Source: Siphonodentalium dalli (Eukaryota; Mollusca; Scaphopoda; Gadilida; Siphonodentaliidae). From it: a DNA stretch of 64,000 nt. Position numbers and translations under genes: made by a program. Within the stretch, counting starts at the first letter, position 1; each line of letters begins with the position of its first letter. The notes under the pieces were generated by a model, which was given only the letters and a program-made list of their open reading frames with translations, was not told the origin of the DNA and ran no database searches. The stretch lies in contig CP136066.1 of assembly GCA_032622095.1 (NCBI GenBank), positions 100,213,319 through 100,277,318 on the forward strand. The letters run 5' to 3'. Below, piece by piece: positions 1 through 10,284 of the stretch.

Positions 1-411
1 GGATATGAGAGAAAAAACTAGATGCGTCACGACCCCAGAAAGAATTTTCAGGCGGGAGATAGCAACTAAATACCACGAACGATCTGTCTAACTTTGTGTG
101 TGAACAAAATACCCAAGACCCCCTCAAAGGACGTATCAATAACAGAGATGAGGAATTCATCAAGTAAATCACATTTAACCAACAACCTTCGGGGCGTTTT
201 TATGCACACGTGACCTATTATTACCGTACCACTGATAACCATAATCATCTGTTTCGATTGACTCGCCCGGTATCAAATGAGATTCATTGATGCATAAAAT
301 GTCACACCCAGAATGAGAAACAATTGTTGAACGTAGTTTATTGTTATTTGATGTCCATCCACAAACGTTGAGTTGGCCGATGGTAATTTGCCCCGATGGG
401 CCGGAAATGTC
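1..411 (-). pseudogene. Non-LTR retrotransposon ORF2, endonuclease start (partial, frameshifted)
   Basis: Read on the minus strand just downstream of ORF1, the translation begins with an apurinic-type endonuclease start: QLNVCGWTSNN, then CDILCINESHL, whose N and E fit the metal-binding start of the exonuclease-endonuclease-phosphatase fold. It continues with a YQWYGNNRSR-like stretch. Near base 180 the frame shifts, and the next segment (LVKCDLLDEF, then ISVIDTSFEGVLG) is in another frame. Near base 75 it shifts again into CYLPPENSFWGRDA, the usual next block of this domain. The rest of ORF2, including any reverse transcriptase, lies beyond the left edge. The frameshifts make the copy dead. 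The endonuclease assignment is fairly sure; the clade (CR1/L2-like versus L1/Tx1-like) is not resolved. Confidence 0.7.
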
Positions 412-1269
412 CTAGTCTCCTTCCGCTGTCTCCGTGGTTCCTCTTCTTCCATCGTCACGTTTCATGATGCGCCCGTTGGCAGTCACCCGATAGCCGTCTC
501 CGCCAGGAATCGGTTTCAGCAGTGTCCGCGCGTTGAGCTCCAAAATGCGCTCAGTTTGGCTTTTGCTTGATCGAATATTCACTGAACTGAACTGGGTATT
601 GTCCTTAAGTGCACTTTTACTGCGAAGTACGCGTTTCTTCTCGTCAATAGAGCGAACACTATATTTCACTACACCTGGTCTGTTCGACTGCCTGCTGACC
701 AATCTTTCAGCCGCTGTGACCTCGATATCTGAGCACGACTCACCGAGTAAAGAAACAATCGTCTTTGCCTTTGTCAAGATATCTGCGTCCGTGCTCGAGC
801 CATCGTCATACGGCAGATTTATCACGATTACCGTAAGCTCCAATTGATTGAGAGGATTAACGGGTGTCACTGCATAATTTGGGTCATCTACACGCGTGGT
901 CTGTTGCAAATGGTTGACCTCAATTGCCCTGACTCGATCAATGGTGGCTTTCAGCTCATCTGATAACTTAGTGCATTTCGCGTCCTGTCTACCACATTCT
1001 ATTTCTCTATCCTGCTTCATGGCTTTCATCTTAGTTTTGAAATTTTCAATCAAGTCCCTTTTCAGGTTATCGATCTTGCTCTCGAACATCCGTCGCATAG
1101 AAAGTTGGCCCTTTTCCAGGTCATGCATACCTTTAACGACTGCTTGCAATTCACCCACAACTGTTGCGTCTTTCTGTTCCGCCATTTTAGCTTGCTTGTC
1201 ACCTGGCTTCGGGGTATCCCCGTCCGAATTACGCGGTCTTTTCTCGGGTTCAGAACCTTTTGGCATCAT
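412..1269 (-). CDS. Non-LTR retrotransposon ORF1 protein (L1-like nucleic-acid chaperone)
   Basis: An intact frame of about 285 residues from the tandem methionines MMPKGSEP; an in-frame ATG at 1311 would add 14 residues but looks like leader. The N-terminal third is charged (KRPRNSDGDTPKPGDKQAK). A coiled-coil-like segment follows (residues ~35-120, heptad-rich around LEKGQLSMRRMFESK). Then comes an RRM-like block with LTVIVINLPYDD and, later, RPGVVKYSVRS, and a basic C-terminal domain (SSVNIRSSKSQTERI). This order (coiled coil, RRM, basic CTD) is that of ORF1p of L1-type and some CR1/L2-type LINEs, which binds element RNA and assists target-primed reverse transcription. It ends as the endonuclease frame begins. 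It is intact although ORF2 is broken. Assignment by domain order and motif likeness; no search was run. Confidence 0.72.
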   Translation of the reverse strand: MMPKGSEPEKRPRNSDGDTPKPGDKQAKMAEQKDATVVGELQAVVKGMHDLEKGQLSMRRMFESKIDNLKRDLIENFKTKMKAMKQDREIECGRQDAKCTKLSDELKATIDRVRAIEVNHLQQTTRVDDPNYAVTPVNPLNQLELTVIVINLPYDDGSSTDADILTKAKTIVSLLGESCSDIEVTAAERLVSRQSNRPGVVKYSVRSIDEKKRVLRSKSALKDNTQFSSVNIRSSKSQTERILELNARTLLKPIPGGDGYRVTANGRIMKRDDGRRGTTETAEGD

Positions 1270-1311
1270 GAATTTCACATCAAATCGAATAACTAAATGT
1301 TTAACACACAC

Positions 1312-1837
1312 TGTTCACATTAAAATCCTTAACTCATTCACGATATGTGGTGAAAAACATAGTTTATTCTCCTCGATGTTTCCTGATATATCAGGGATTA
1401 TTGTATATATATATATCATAGAAAGAACCACTCAATTTTATTTAACTATAATTGAATGGTCACCTAATGTATTTGTTAAAATTGATATCTATTTATAGTT
1501 GATATGCTCTAATGTTGTGAACTTTTATATGGACTTGGGCTGAAAGAAGACTGAAGTTTACGAGGTGTGGGCTGGTCAGTCCGGTCGCAATGCATAGACA
1601 GTTGACAAAAGTCGTAAATAATAAATATTTAGAAGCACTCGTTTTATTAATAGTTGTCCCAGACGACGTTTTTCGCACGTAATACATGTAGCTCGGCATG
1701 CCGCGTGGAACAGCCTTAAACACACACAACCACGAATATTCCCAATCCCTGATCCACTTCTACGAAACGAAATTAATTCCGGTAAAAAGGTGCAATATAA
1801 TTGTTACAATGGTCTGTGCTCCAGGTATTCACCCACT

Positions 1838-1840
<3 letters not shown>
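1312..1840. other. LINE 5' flank, no gene seen
   Basis: AT-rich, with a short TA run near 1404-1417. It should hold the 5' UTR and left end of the minus-strand LINE, but neither a target-site duplication nor the element boundary could be recognised. Confidence 0.4.

Positions 1841-1871
<31 letters not shown>
1841..1871. repeat. (TA)n microsatellite
   Basis: An uninterrupted TA run of about 30 bases, directly abutting the left end of the minisatellite. A second, shorter AT run closes the right end near 2867-2881, so the repeat block sits between two AT tracts. Confidence 0.95.
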
Positions 1872-1873
<2 letters not shown>

Positions 1874-2760
1874 TAGCCGATGGGCCCGACGTTGTCCGGG
1901 CTATTCAAAAACCAAATTTCAAATCGATAGCTCTACCCGTTTCCGAGATCTGGTCTGCGCATGCGCGAAGCTGGCGTCGCACGGGCTCGGCGACCCGACA
2001 AAATTCGTATCCGGGGCAAGATACATTCACATACCAAATTTCAAGTCGATAGCTCTACCCGTTTCCGAGATCTGGTCTGCGCATGCGTGAAGCTGGCGTC
2101 GCACGGGCTCGGCGACCCGACAAAATTCGTATCCGGGGCAAGATACATTCACATACCAAATTTCAAGTCGATAGCTCCACCCGTTTCCGAGATCTCGTCT
2201 GCGCAATTTCAAGTCGATAGCTCCATCCGTTTCCGAGATCTCGCCTGCGCATGCGCGAAGCTGGCGTCGCACGGGCTGCGCGCACGGGCTCGGCGACCCG
2301 ATAAAATTCGTATCCGGGGCAAGATACATTCACATAGCAAATTTCAAGTCGATAGCTCCACCCGTTTCCGAGATCTCGTCTGCGCAATTTCAAGTCGATA
2401 GCTCCATCCGTTTCCGAGATCTCGCCTGCGCATGCGCGGAGCTGGCGTCGCACGGGCTGCGCGCACGGGCTCGGCGACCCGATAAAATTCGTATCCGGGG
2501 CAAGATACATTCACATAACAAATTTCAAGTCGATAGCTCCACCCGTTTCCGAGATCTCGTCTGCGCATGCGCGAAACTGGCGTCGTACGGGCTCGGCGAC
2601 CCGATACAATTCGCATCCGGGGCAAGATACATTCACATAGCAAATGTCAAGTCGATAGCTCCACCCGTTTCCGAGATTTCGTCTGCGCATGCGCTGCACG
2701 GGTATCGCACGGGCTCGCCAATACGACAACGACGACCGCCTGGTCAAACTACACACACGT
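1872..2760. repeat. Minisatellite, ~122-bp unit with a 181-bp higher-order duplication
   Basis: The marker CCCGTTTCCGAGATC (once ATCCGTTTCC) starts near 1937, 2058, 2180, 2226, 2361, 2407, 2542 and 2664. Spacings are about 121, 122, 46, 135, 46, 135 and 122 bases. The basic unit is therefore ~122 bp, and a 46+135 bp block containing one truncated unit has been duplicated. Each full unit also carries TCAAGTCGATAGCTC, a GCGCATGCGC palindrome, GGCTCGGCGACCCGA and GGGGCAAGATACATTCACAT. Long frames on both strands through the block result from the repeat structure and are not genes. Confidence 0.93.
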
Positions 2761-2882
2761 ACCAAGTTTCGTCCCGATCGGTCGAGAATCGTAGATTTGT
2801 ATAAATGACAAACAAACAGACAAACAGACAGAGGTCTTCAAAATATATATGAGATATGAATCGCAATATATATATATATAGT
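2761..2882. repeat. Unique tail of the minisatellite element
   Basis: After the last unit comes a non-repeated tail (CGTCCCGATCGGTCGAGAAT, a CAAACAGACAAACAGACAG run) and an AT microsatellite. With the opening AT run this suggests a bounded mobile repeat about 1.04 kb long inserted in, or carrying, AT microsatellite sequence. No terminal inverted repeat was found. Confidence 0.5.
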
Positions 2883-4632
2883 CCAGGTAGTTTTAGCTGT
2901 CTGTGGTCGTCGATGCATTGTGGGATATCACCTGACATAGAATTATCCAATCAAGAGATTTGATCGCGCTCATAAATTGACCGGTGTTGGGTTTACATGC
3001 ACACATTGAATTGTTCAGCGATGGAAAATCAGAGCAACGTTACCCATTTATATGAACGCCTTGAGCTAAGAAATGTAATCGTAGTTGCCATATCAAGTAT
3101 TAGGTGCCCACAAACATAATTATCTTATTCGCGAGAAAGAGGTGACTGACGTTACCGTTATGGCATTGGAGTCGTGTTAAAATAATTTATTGCTAGGTTT
3201 TGTAACATGCCCAACACGTATGCATATGTATAAATGTAGCCCATCTCCCAACAATTTACACACACACGTTTAAGCAAGACGAAATAAATATAATGTACAT
3301 GTAATGCGAACCCTGGTGGTGATTCAGGATCCTGGTGATTGGTCATTCGTGATTACCCGTTTCGTTATCTCCTCCTATATAAATGTCACGCCATTCCGTG
3401 AATATTTATGAATGATTATCGTTTAAGTGAACCGTTTGGTATCTGAAGTTTATTTCGACTTTTTCACAATTTGTGAGATATTTGGTACACTTCCCTGTTT
3501 ATAAATATTTTTGTTTCTTTTATATAATGCATTGTTATAATGGGTATCAAATACACATTGAAAATTTTCTGATTATTTTATTGTGAAATCTGTTTTTTTT
3601 ACCAAAAGTCAAATAGGTTCCTACTTTCAGTCTCACGTTTGGACTGAATCGCTATCAAGTCGACTTTGTGTGCTTGACTGTAAATATCAACAGATATTGT
3701 ACATGCAGGAAGTTTGCACCAGTTAGTTTAGACAATTCCGTCTCAAAGGGATGCATATGACATTTCCAGTAAATTGCATCTCTTCGATAGAAGTTAAGTT
3801 TGACAACCCCTTTTTAATCAAGAAAAAGAGATGGAACGTGTTTTGAAGGGATATATAGGTTATCGATAATTGTCTCTTATGAAATGTGTATATGAAGATG
3901 TTATCATAGTGACTAGGTCACGTGTCATATACTTATCAAATTTTATAATTAGAATGTCTAAACCATGAGCCACGATCATATGAAATGTTAAGGTTTCAAC
4001 ACGTGGAAAACAAATAACCAGATATTACGGAATGAATTATCATTGCTGTAATTGTTGTTTTCCATATATGTATATAATGCACCCCCCCCCCCACAACCTC
4101 GGATCATGTGGTGAGAAAAGGGAGTTGTTTGTCTCAACACTTGCACTAACAGTTTAGTGCTGAAGTTCTTAATCTCGTGGATTATATAATGGGCACATTC
4201 ATAACCCCGCCATTCTTGTCGAAATTAAAATTTACAGGAACTTACTGTTAAACGCACTTATATATGGAGATAACTGTATATCGACAAAACACATGTATAC
4301 AACTATACATATAGCGTATATGCGACAATGGCGTGGCGCCACACTTTGTCCAGGGCGATTGCGATTCATATAATATGTCCGTTATCATGGTTGTGCTAAC
4401 TCGGACATTTCAACGCCAGTCCGAGTTCAGTTCCACGTTAATATTTGAACGATTAATACCTTTACGTGAAATTGTGTACATAACAAATTCACCGTGCACA
4501 CAAATGGGGTCCACGTACGATTGTACCTGTTGACTACCGGCCACAGTGAATGATTGTATGATTGTGGAGTAAGCGCTGGCATTAAGCCATTATCAATTAT
4601 AAACCACCTGGTTTGCAAAATGAACAGAGGAA
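2883..4632. other. AT-rich spacer, no gene seen
   Basis: No supported gene. There is a C homopolymer of 11 bases at 4082-4092 and a small perfect hairpin (AACTCGGAC ... GTCCGAGTT) at about 4399-4429. Otherwise nothing stands out. Confidence 0.6.
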
Positions 4633-5357
4633 GGTAAAGTGGCAACATTTAAATGGGGGATTTAGTTTTAATTTTCAAGACAGGATTACTCAATATTTAC
4701 AAATCATAGAATAATATTTGATTTTTGAGACAATGCAATTTTTTTTAGATTGGGTGGGATACGAACCCCGGCCCGACGGCGAGCGCGCCTTGCGACTCAA
4801 AGTCAGACGTCAATACCACACGGCCACCGAAGCAACCCCAAAAAGGAAGCTCGAATGGCCGCTGTATTCCGACGTCGCACTTAGACAAAATTGCATTGTC
4901 TCAAAAATCAAATTTGCTTCTAAAAATAGGCACCTGGTGTGTTGTATAGTCCCAAGCATGTTCTAAGAGCAATGCTCGCCATGTTTCGGAGGCACAACAT
5001 ATATAACATTGCTGTTGTGCCGTACCTCCTATATACACATAGAATAATACTTCATGTCTTGTTTTAGCATATATCTAGCGACAACGCAAAGCAGATTTTT
5101 CATTTTATGTTTTGTTTTGTGACATTTGATGGAAATATTATAAACAATGATACACAATGGTGACCTACTTTTTAATAATGTCCAATAATATCCAACCTGC
5201 GATGAAAATCAAAATTACGCTTCGCGTTATCACTAGAAAAGTCTTCAAACTTTCCAAAAAGGTATGATGTGGTCAATAGCGCTTTGTAAGGTTTGATCAG
5301 CATTTTCTCAAAAATTAACACTGAATTCCCCATCCAAATGTTGCCACTTTACCTCCC
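4633..5357. mobile_element. Inverted-repeat (MITE-like) element with a nested MITE
   Basis: An inverted pair frames the segment. The left arm (4633-4667) contains GGTAAAGTGGCAACATTT, and its reverse complement is at 5322-5357 with a few mismatches; weaker similarity extends outward on the left. No transposase frame lies between. A second, unrelated inverted-repeat element (4716-4913) lies inside, so this would be a nested pair. Boundaries are approximate and no target duplication was identified. Confidence 0.55.
4716..4913 (-). mobile_element. MITE carrying a tRNA-like (pol III promoter) core
   Basis: The terminal inverted repeats match over about 30 bases: ATTTGATTTTTGAGACAATG at the left, its reverse complement ending at 4913. 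On the minus strand the interior (about 4838 to 4748) resembles a tRNA. It has an A-box-like TGGCCGTGTGGT, an anticodon-arm-like GACTTTGAGTC, an extended variable region rich in CG, and a B-box-like GGTTCGTATCC. GGTTG and CAATC at the two ends could pair as an acceptor stem. It looks like a tRNA or SINE head captured between DNA-transposon ends, or a SINE whose flanks became inverted. It is not a working tRNA gene: the arms do not fold cleanly. Confidence 0.65.
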
Positions 5358-6816
5358 TCTTAAACATTTTGGTTGGTTGAATTACAATGTAAATAAGCAC
5401 ATCCTGTTTCGTTGGATATCCGGGCATTCGAGCATGAACACAATTTTTTTTAACTCGTCGGAAAGCTGGCTCGTGCGTTTATCCTGTCCACAAACTGTTT
5501 CCATACTCGAATCCCCGAATATCCTATTCCACAATGTATGTCTATTTCCTAATTGTATCCATAAATTCAAGATACTGATGCTCACACATTAGTCACCTCG
5601 ATTATGCATTTTATCTTCTGCAAATTAGGGATATAGTAACTAAAAACAATGTTAATTTGAGACTACATATACTTCACAGAAGACGAGGCCTAAGCAGAAT
5701 GAGGTCCCGTGGGATGAACATTGTGATGTTAGCTCACTCTATCACTAAATTCACACTCTGGTGACTTCACTCTGCAAATGTCAGACACTTCATTTTCAGA
5801 CTTGCTCGCTATTGTCTAAACACAGAGGAATACTAACGTTAGTAAGCAATGACAGGGAATATGCTTTGATTTGGACATACCCTCCCGATCTCTATATATC
5901 ACCGTATCTACGTCACTGATTGGCTATCGGCTGTAGCATTCTACCGGAATTGGGAGCCAGTACATTTGCCCGCGAAATTAAACTCGCCTCCGGGGACGCG
6001 CAGCAATCATATACCAAACAATGTTAGATGAATAACAATTTGCTTGATTCGTTCTGGTGATCACATATGTGGCCCTGCATTGATCATGTTAGTTTCACGT
6101 GATACAGCCTTCAGTGCACATGCTCCATCGCAACTTGTTGTATTCTCAGAACTGTTGATTCTACTACGCCTCTTATATTCGAGAACATGACTAACTCGAT
6201 TTGCGCCTGGTAAATTGTGACGTCCTAATACATGTATTGCCCCCAGCAGCACACCGACTGTAGGTCATATATAACTAATTCAATAGACATACGTTTATTT
6301 GAATTTGTGTAGGGAAACTAGCATTCGCATATTTAAGAAATCTGATTGCTGATTGGTGCATCATCTCTAAAGGAAAAAACTCCAAGCGGGGAAAGAAAAT
6401 CATACACTGCTGCAGATATGGGGATAATTTTTAGCACCAATAGACAGGAGAAGAGTCTGATAGTCTGAGTTGTGGAAGGGGACTGGACATTTTAGGCTGC
6501 TGGATATGTTGTGGCAATGCAAGGATTTAGTTTTGGTTTTGCTTTCAGTAAGTAGCTTATCTGGCGACAATTTGTATGAACAAGTAAATCATTTCTAAAC
6601 TGAAAGAGGAAGCATACTCTTAAAGTCAAATTTGATCCAATGCTATTCTGTATAGAAATGGGATATGTGTGACAACCACCAGGGAATATCACTGCAGCGT
6701 GAATGGTATATATGTGACTTTACCTGTTTCTCAGGGTATCAGATGTTCAAATGGCGCAAGCTTTCCAGTATTTCCTCAATGTTAAGGACATAACCTATAG
6801 ATATTGACAATGGCTG
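5358..6816. other. Spacer with one imperfect hairpin, no gene seen
   Basis: Arms of about 23 bases around GGATATCCGGGCATTCGAGC (5413-5437) and its approximate inverse (5503-5527) form an imperfect hairpin. The rest shows no gene, RNA or clear repeat. Confidence 0.5.
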
Positions 6817-7410
6817 GCTGCCGACACAGGTACCACAGTAGCGATGGCACATTACGTGTGAAAATTTATTATGATGGAGTTTGGTGACAATTGTCGTCAT
6901 AATTACTGTGACAAAGCTAACCATATTGCACAATGAGTGGACTGCACCAATTAACCCATTGCGTTTCACCAAGTTTGATCTCTACTCATTACGTTTTGCT
7001 ACATTGTATTCTCTGCGATACACATGTATATGTTCCACGATGGATCGTCCAGAATTGTGTTTGACCGTGGCAATCCCTCATTCACTCACATAGTATGCAC
7101 ATAGTACGTTTTATTGATATGATCTCAATGCATTGTTATCAACTTATACTAAGTGCATGCGTATTAAGACAGTTCTGCAATTGCGTTTCATACTTTGCGA
7201 CGTTTGCTTGTTGAGTAAAGATCAACAGCGACAAGACATTCAGGTAGATAAATCCTTGAGATATCGACCGCGACGCTGGTAGAGCTAGATAGACGCATTG
7301 TGCGCATATGCAGAGGGCGACATGGCTAGCTATTGCATTGTAATTATGACGACCAATTGTCACCAAACTCCATCATAATAAAATGCTACTGTGGTACGTG
7401 TGTCCGCAGC
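6817..7410. mobile_element. MITE with ~75-90 bp terminal inverted repeats
   Basis: The left arm (6817-6907) and right arm (7340-7410) are inverted copies. Termini read GCTGCCGACACAGGTACCAC and, from the other end, GCTGCGGACACACGTACCAC. The inner part of each arm contains TTATTATGATGGAGTTTGGT. The left arm carries about 15 extra bases. The ~430 bp interior has no transposase. No target duplication could be assigned. Confidence 0.75.
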
Positions 7411-8475
7411 TAATATTCCGAACACAGGCGCGATAGTACCCAAATATCTGAGCACTCATACATGCATTCTGGTATTGGTTTTGTACTTACGACATTTCCA
7501 CATTCTTAATGCATGTTCATGTTATGTGTTTTAACCTTTTCTTTACTAAATGGATGCTCTATGTTAGAAATGTATATATTGGAATGATATTTATCATTCG
7601 GCTGGAGGGATGTTCATGAATTCTAAGCTGATGGCAAACAGACTAGAAGACAATAGAAAAACAGGATTTATATTGATTGGTATGAAACGTTAAAAATATA
7701 AGTTAAACAAACCGCCAAATTTCGCGCTGCAGACATTTGGTAAAGAAATGGTTGTTGATTTGCTTGCGTTCCATAGAGTATATATGGTTGCAAGTAGGTC
7801 TGACATTTTGGATGGAACTGTTATACATACTCGATGGAATGCAACGAAATCAACACCCATTACTCGTATTATCACTCAACCGAGTCCGCTGGCAGATCAA
7901 AAGAGCCAGCACCCATTTCAATGCTATTTCTCGTAGTTGTTTGGAAGTTGCGTCTACACAAAACTGGTCAGTAGGGGTTCGCGGGCGACGTCATGTGACG
8001 TAATTTCTACAAACCAACGCCCTGCATTTATGTTCCACAGAGCGAATGCATGTAGGATGTAAATATTGTTTATGGACGAGAAACCTCGATGATTGAATTT
8101 CTATACAAATAAGGATCAAACTTTATTCTTTAGGAGTAGCTTCTCACGCTTTATTTTGTCCAGTCTAAAGTCGTTCCACGCCGGGCGCGAGCGAGCGATT
8201 ATAACGGCCGTTTTCTAACGTCCGTAGCAGTTCAAAGCGCGCGATTTTTATGTTCACACCACAAGCGACCGACTCGCTGACCACGAGGCGATTATAGCAG
8301 TGATTTTATGCTTCGTTGAATTATCGCTTTGTTGCAAACCAGCGAGATAATTAGACGGCTCTCAAATAGGGTGTTTATACGACCGTATTTTTTTCTATTT
8401 GATGACGGCACACTGATTTGTCGCCGCGATAATGGAGGACTTTAGCGAGAGGCTAATAATCGAAGTACAACGCCA
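7411..8475. other. Spacer, no gene seen
   Basis: AT-rich sequence with a CG-rich island at about 8170-8300 (GGGCGCGAGCGAGCGATTAT and similar). No coding frame or repeat structure could be supported. Confidence 0.5.
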
Positions 8476-8585
8476 TGTGTGTCTGTATGGCACATGTGTG
8501 TGTGTCTGTATGAATGTGTGTGCCTGTATGACTGTATGTATGTATGTATGCCATGTGTGTATGTATGACTGTATGTCTCTATGAC
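8476..8585. repeat. TG/TATG microsatellite
   Basis: About 110 bases of interleaved TGTG, TGTATG and CTGTATGA units with short interruptions. Confidence 0.9.
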
Positions 8586-10164
8586 CAAATAATTAAACCA
8601 TTTATTTTTGTGATGTTTCGTGACTGAAATTCCACCTGAGATTACTATATTCAGTTTATTCCTTGTGTAGTGAAATCTGATATTCAATATTGACATTATT
8701 GTATTGTTATTATGTCTGTAATACTTTATCATTATAAGTACTTGCAAAAGTTATTATTAATATTTATACTATAAAGTTAAAATATACTTCAAATACTTCA
8801 CAATAGTTCATAACTATTTTCAGTATTTATTAGTAATATAATGCATAAATTAACTCAAATTCTATTCTTTAAATAATTTCAAAGTTATTAAAGTTCTAGT
8901 CAAATATTCAACCCTTCGGGAACCTCTTTGGTTAATTTTCACACTTTCAAGTTTTCAATATTCAAGTCGTAATTATATAAAAACTACAATTCACTCACCA
9001 TTGTCAATCTGCCGTTTTATGCACCATATCGTATTACATCGGTTTAACTATATATCATTCCATCCTATTTCCTCATTTCCATGTTTTAGGACATTTATTC
9101 AATCAAAAGTATTCGCGCAATTTTGCCTTTCGTCAAACTTGCGGGTGACGTCATCTCATGCATATTAATTAGCTGCGCCTTTGGTTTCTAATATGTCACC
9201 TGTTTTCTTAGTTACGGCAACGAAGTACACAACATCTGTAGCGCGTGAACGCTCCACAAATGTGGTATACTTCCGTTGGTACTCCACATTGTGGTGTACG
9301 GGTTAAAAGCGCCTGCCCAACCGTCAAAAGAGGTTCCACAAATTATAACTAGATTAAAACTGAGCAACGGAAACACACAGAGAAATCACAGAGAAGTTGC
9401 ACAGCAAACAATAAGCGCCGCCCATTTATATTGGATGAAGGTAACTTAATGCAACTTCAGCCCAACTCAGCCGTAACGGGCTAGCAAAGAAATGTGACTT
9501 TTGATGGGACTTTTCGGAGTTTGTTGACATTTTCGCCGCGGTTGCTACCGCCTATTTTCGAGTCATGTCGTTCACTTCCATATTTATGGAATATGTTTAA
9601 TTAAAGTGGAATTCATAGTTTAATCATATATTAAACTCTTCCGAAGTTATAAATGAAGATTTAAGTGGTTGATAAAAGGCATTTTATTGCGGGAATCAAG
9701 TCAGTCGGAATCATTATTCATTCTGCACCACATCATCACCTACCTGTGTGATTTGAGTTGACATAATTTATCAGAATAAATATATAATCAATTACTCAAA
9801 TTGTGTGGACTATATTTACCATAACCTGAGATTACTTTGAGAATTACAACATGCAGTTTGTCTTCTCTAGCACGGAGTTACATCGACTAGCAGCATCATA
9901 ATTCATATACATTATTTATACAATATTATAAATAGTAGCTTTGAGTCATTTTGGCTAGCATTCATAAATATAGATTATTTATATCATACACATGATATGG
10001 CATAGCAATCTGACAGCATTCAAAGATATTTAGTCATATAGACTAGCGTTTAATGGGCATTGTCCATAAGCACACCGGAAGCATTATATCATTTATGTTA
10101 AAGTATTCCGATTATATGCGGCAATAAGGCGAAACTTAGTCAAGCCTACCCCTGCAGCGTTACA
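8586..10164. other. Spacer probably including the 5' LTR of the gypsy element
   Basis: AT-rich, with no gene. The stretch just before the primer-binding-like site ends CCCCTGCAGCGTTACA, a plausible LTR 3' end (CA) at 10164. The 3' copy is absent, so the LTR start cannot be placed. An AATAAA-type signal occurs near 9775. Confidence 0.4.
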
Positions 10165-10167
10165 AAT

Positions 10168-10180
10168 TTGGTGGCAGCGG
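10168..10180 (+). promoter_or_regulatory. Candidate primer-binding site
   Basis: TTGGTGGCAGCGG lies three bases after a plausible LTR end (TTACA). The TGG start fits a tRNA CCA 3' end, but I could not match it to a particular tRNA. Confidence 0.45.
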
Positions 10181-10284
10181 TTTCCTGAACGACCTACACA
10201 TATATTAGCATTTACGGTGCAGCAATTACAAGGAAGCGAAATAGGGGCGATAAAGCGAGTCAGGTTGTTACGCGACAGTCAAGC

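Noticed and set aside
1698-2794. Overlapping 80-146 codon frames on both strands across the minisatellite
   Set aside because: They repeat with the DNA unit, exist in several frames and on both strands, and match no protein family; they result from the repeat.
4748-4838. A functional tRNA gene on the minus strand
   Set aside because: A- and B-box-like words are present, but the arms do not form a proper cloverleaf and it lies within inverted repeats; treated as a tRNA-like core of a mobile element.
8160-8310. CpG island promoter
   Set aside because: The CG-rich patch is short and no exon follows on either strand.
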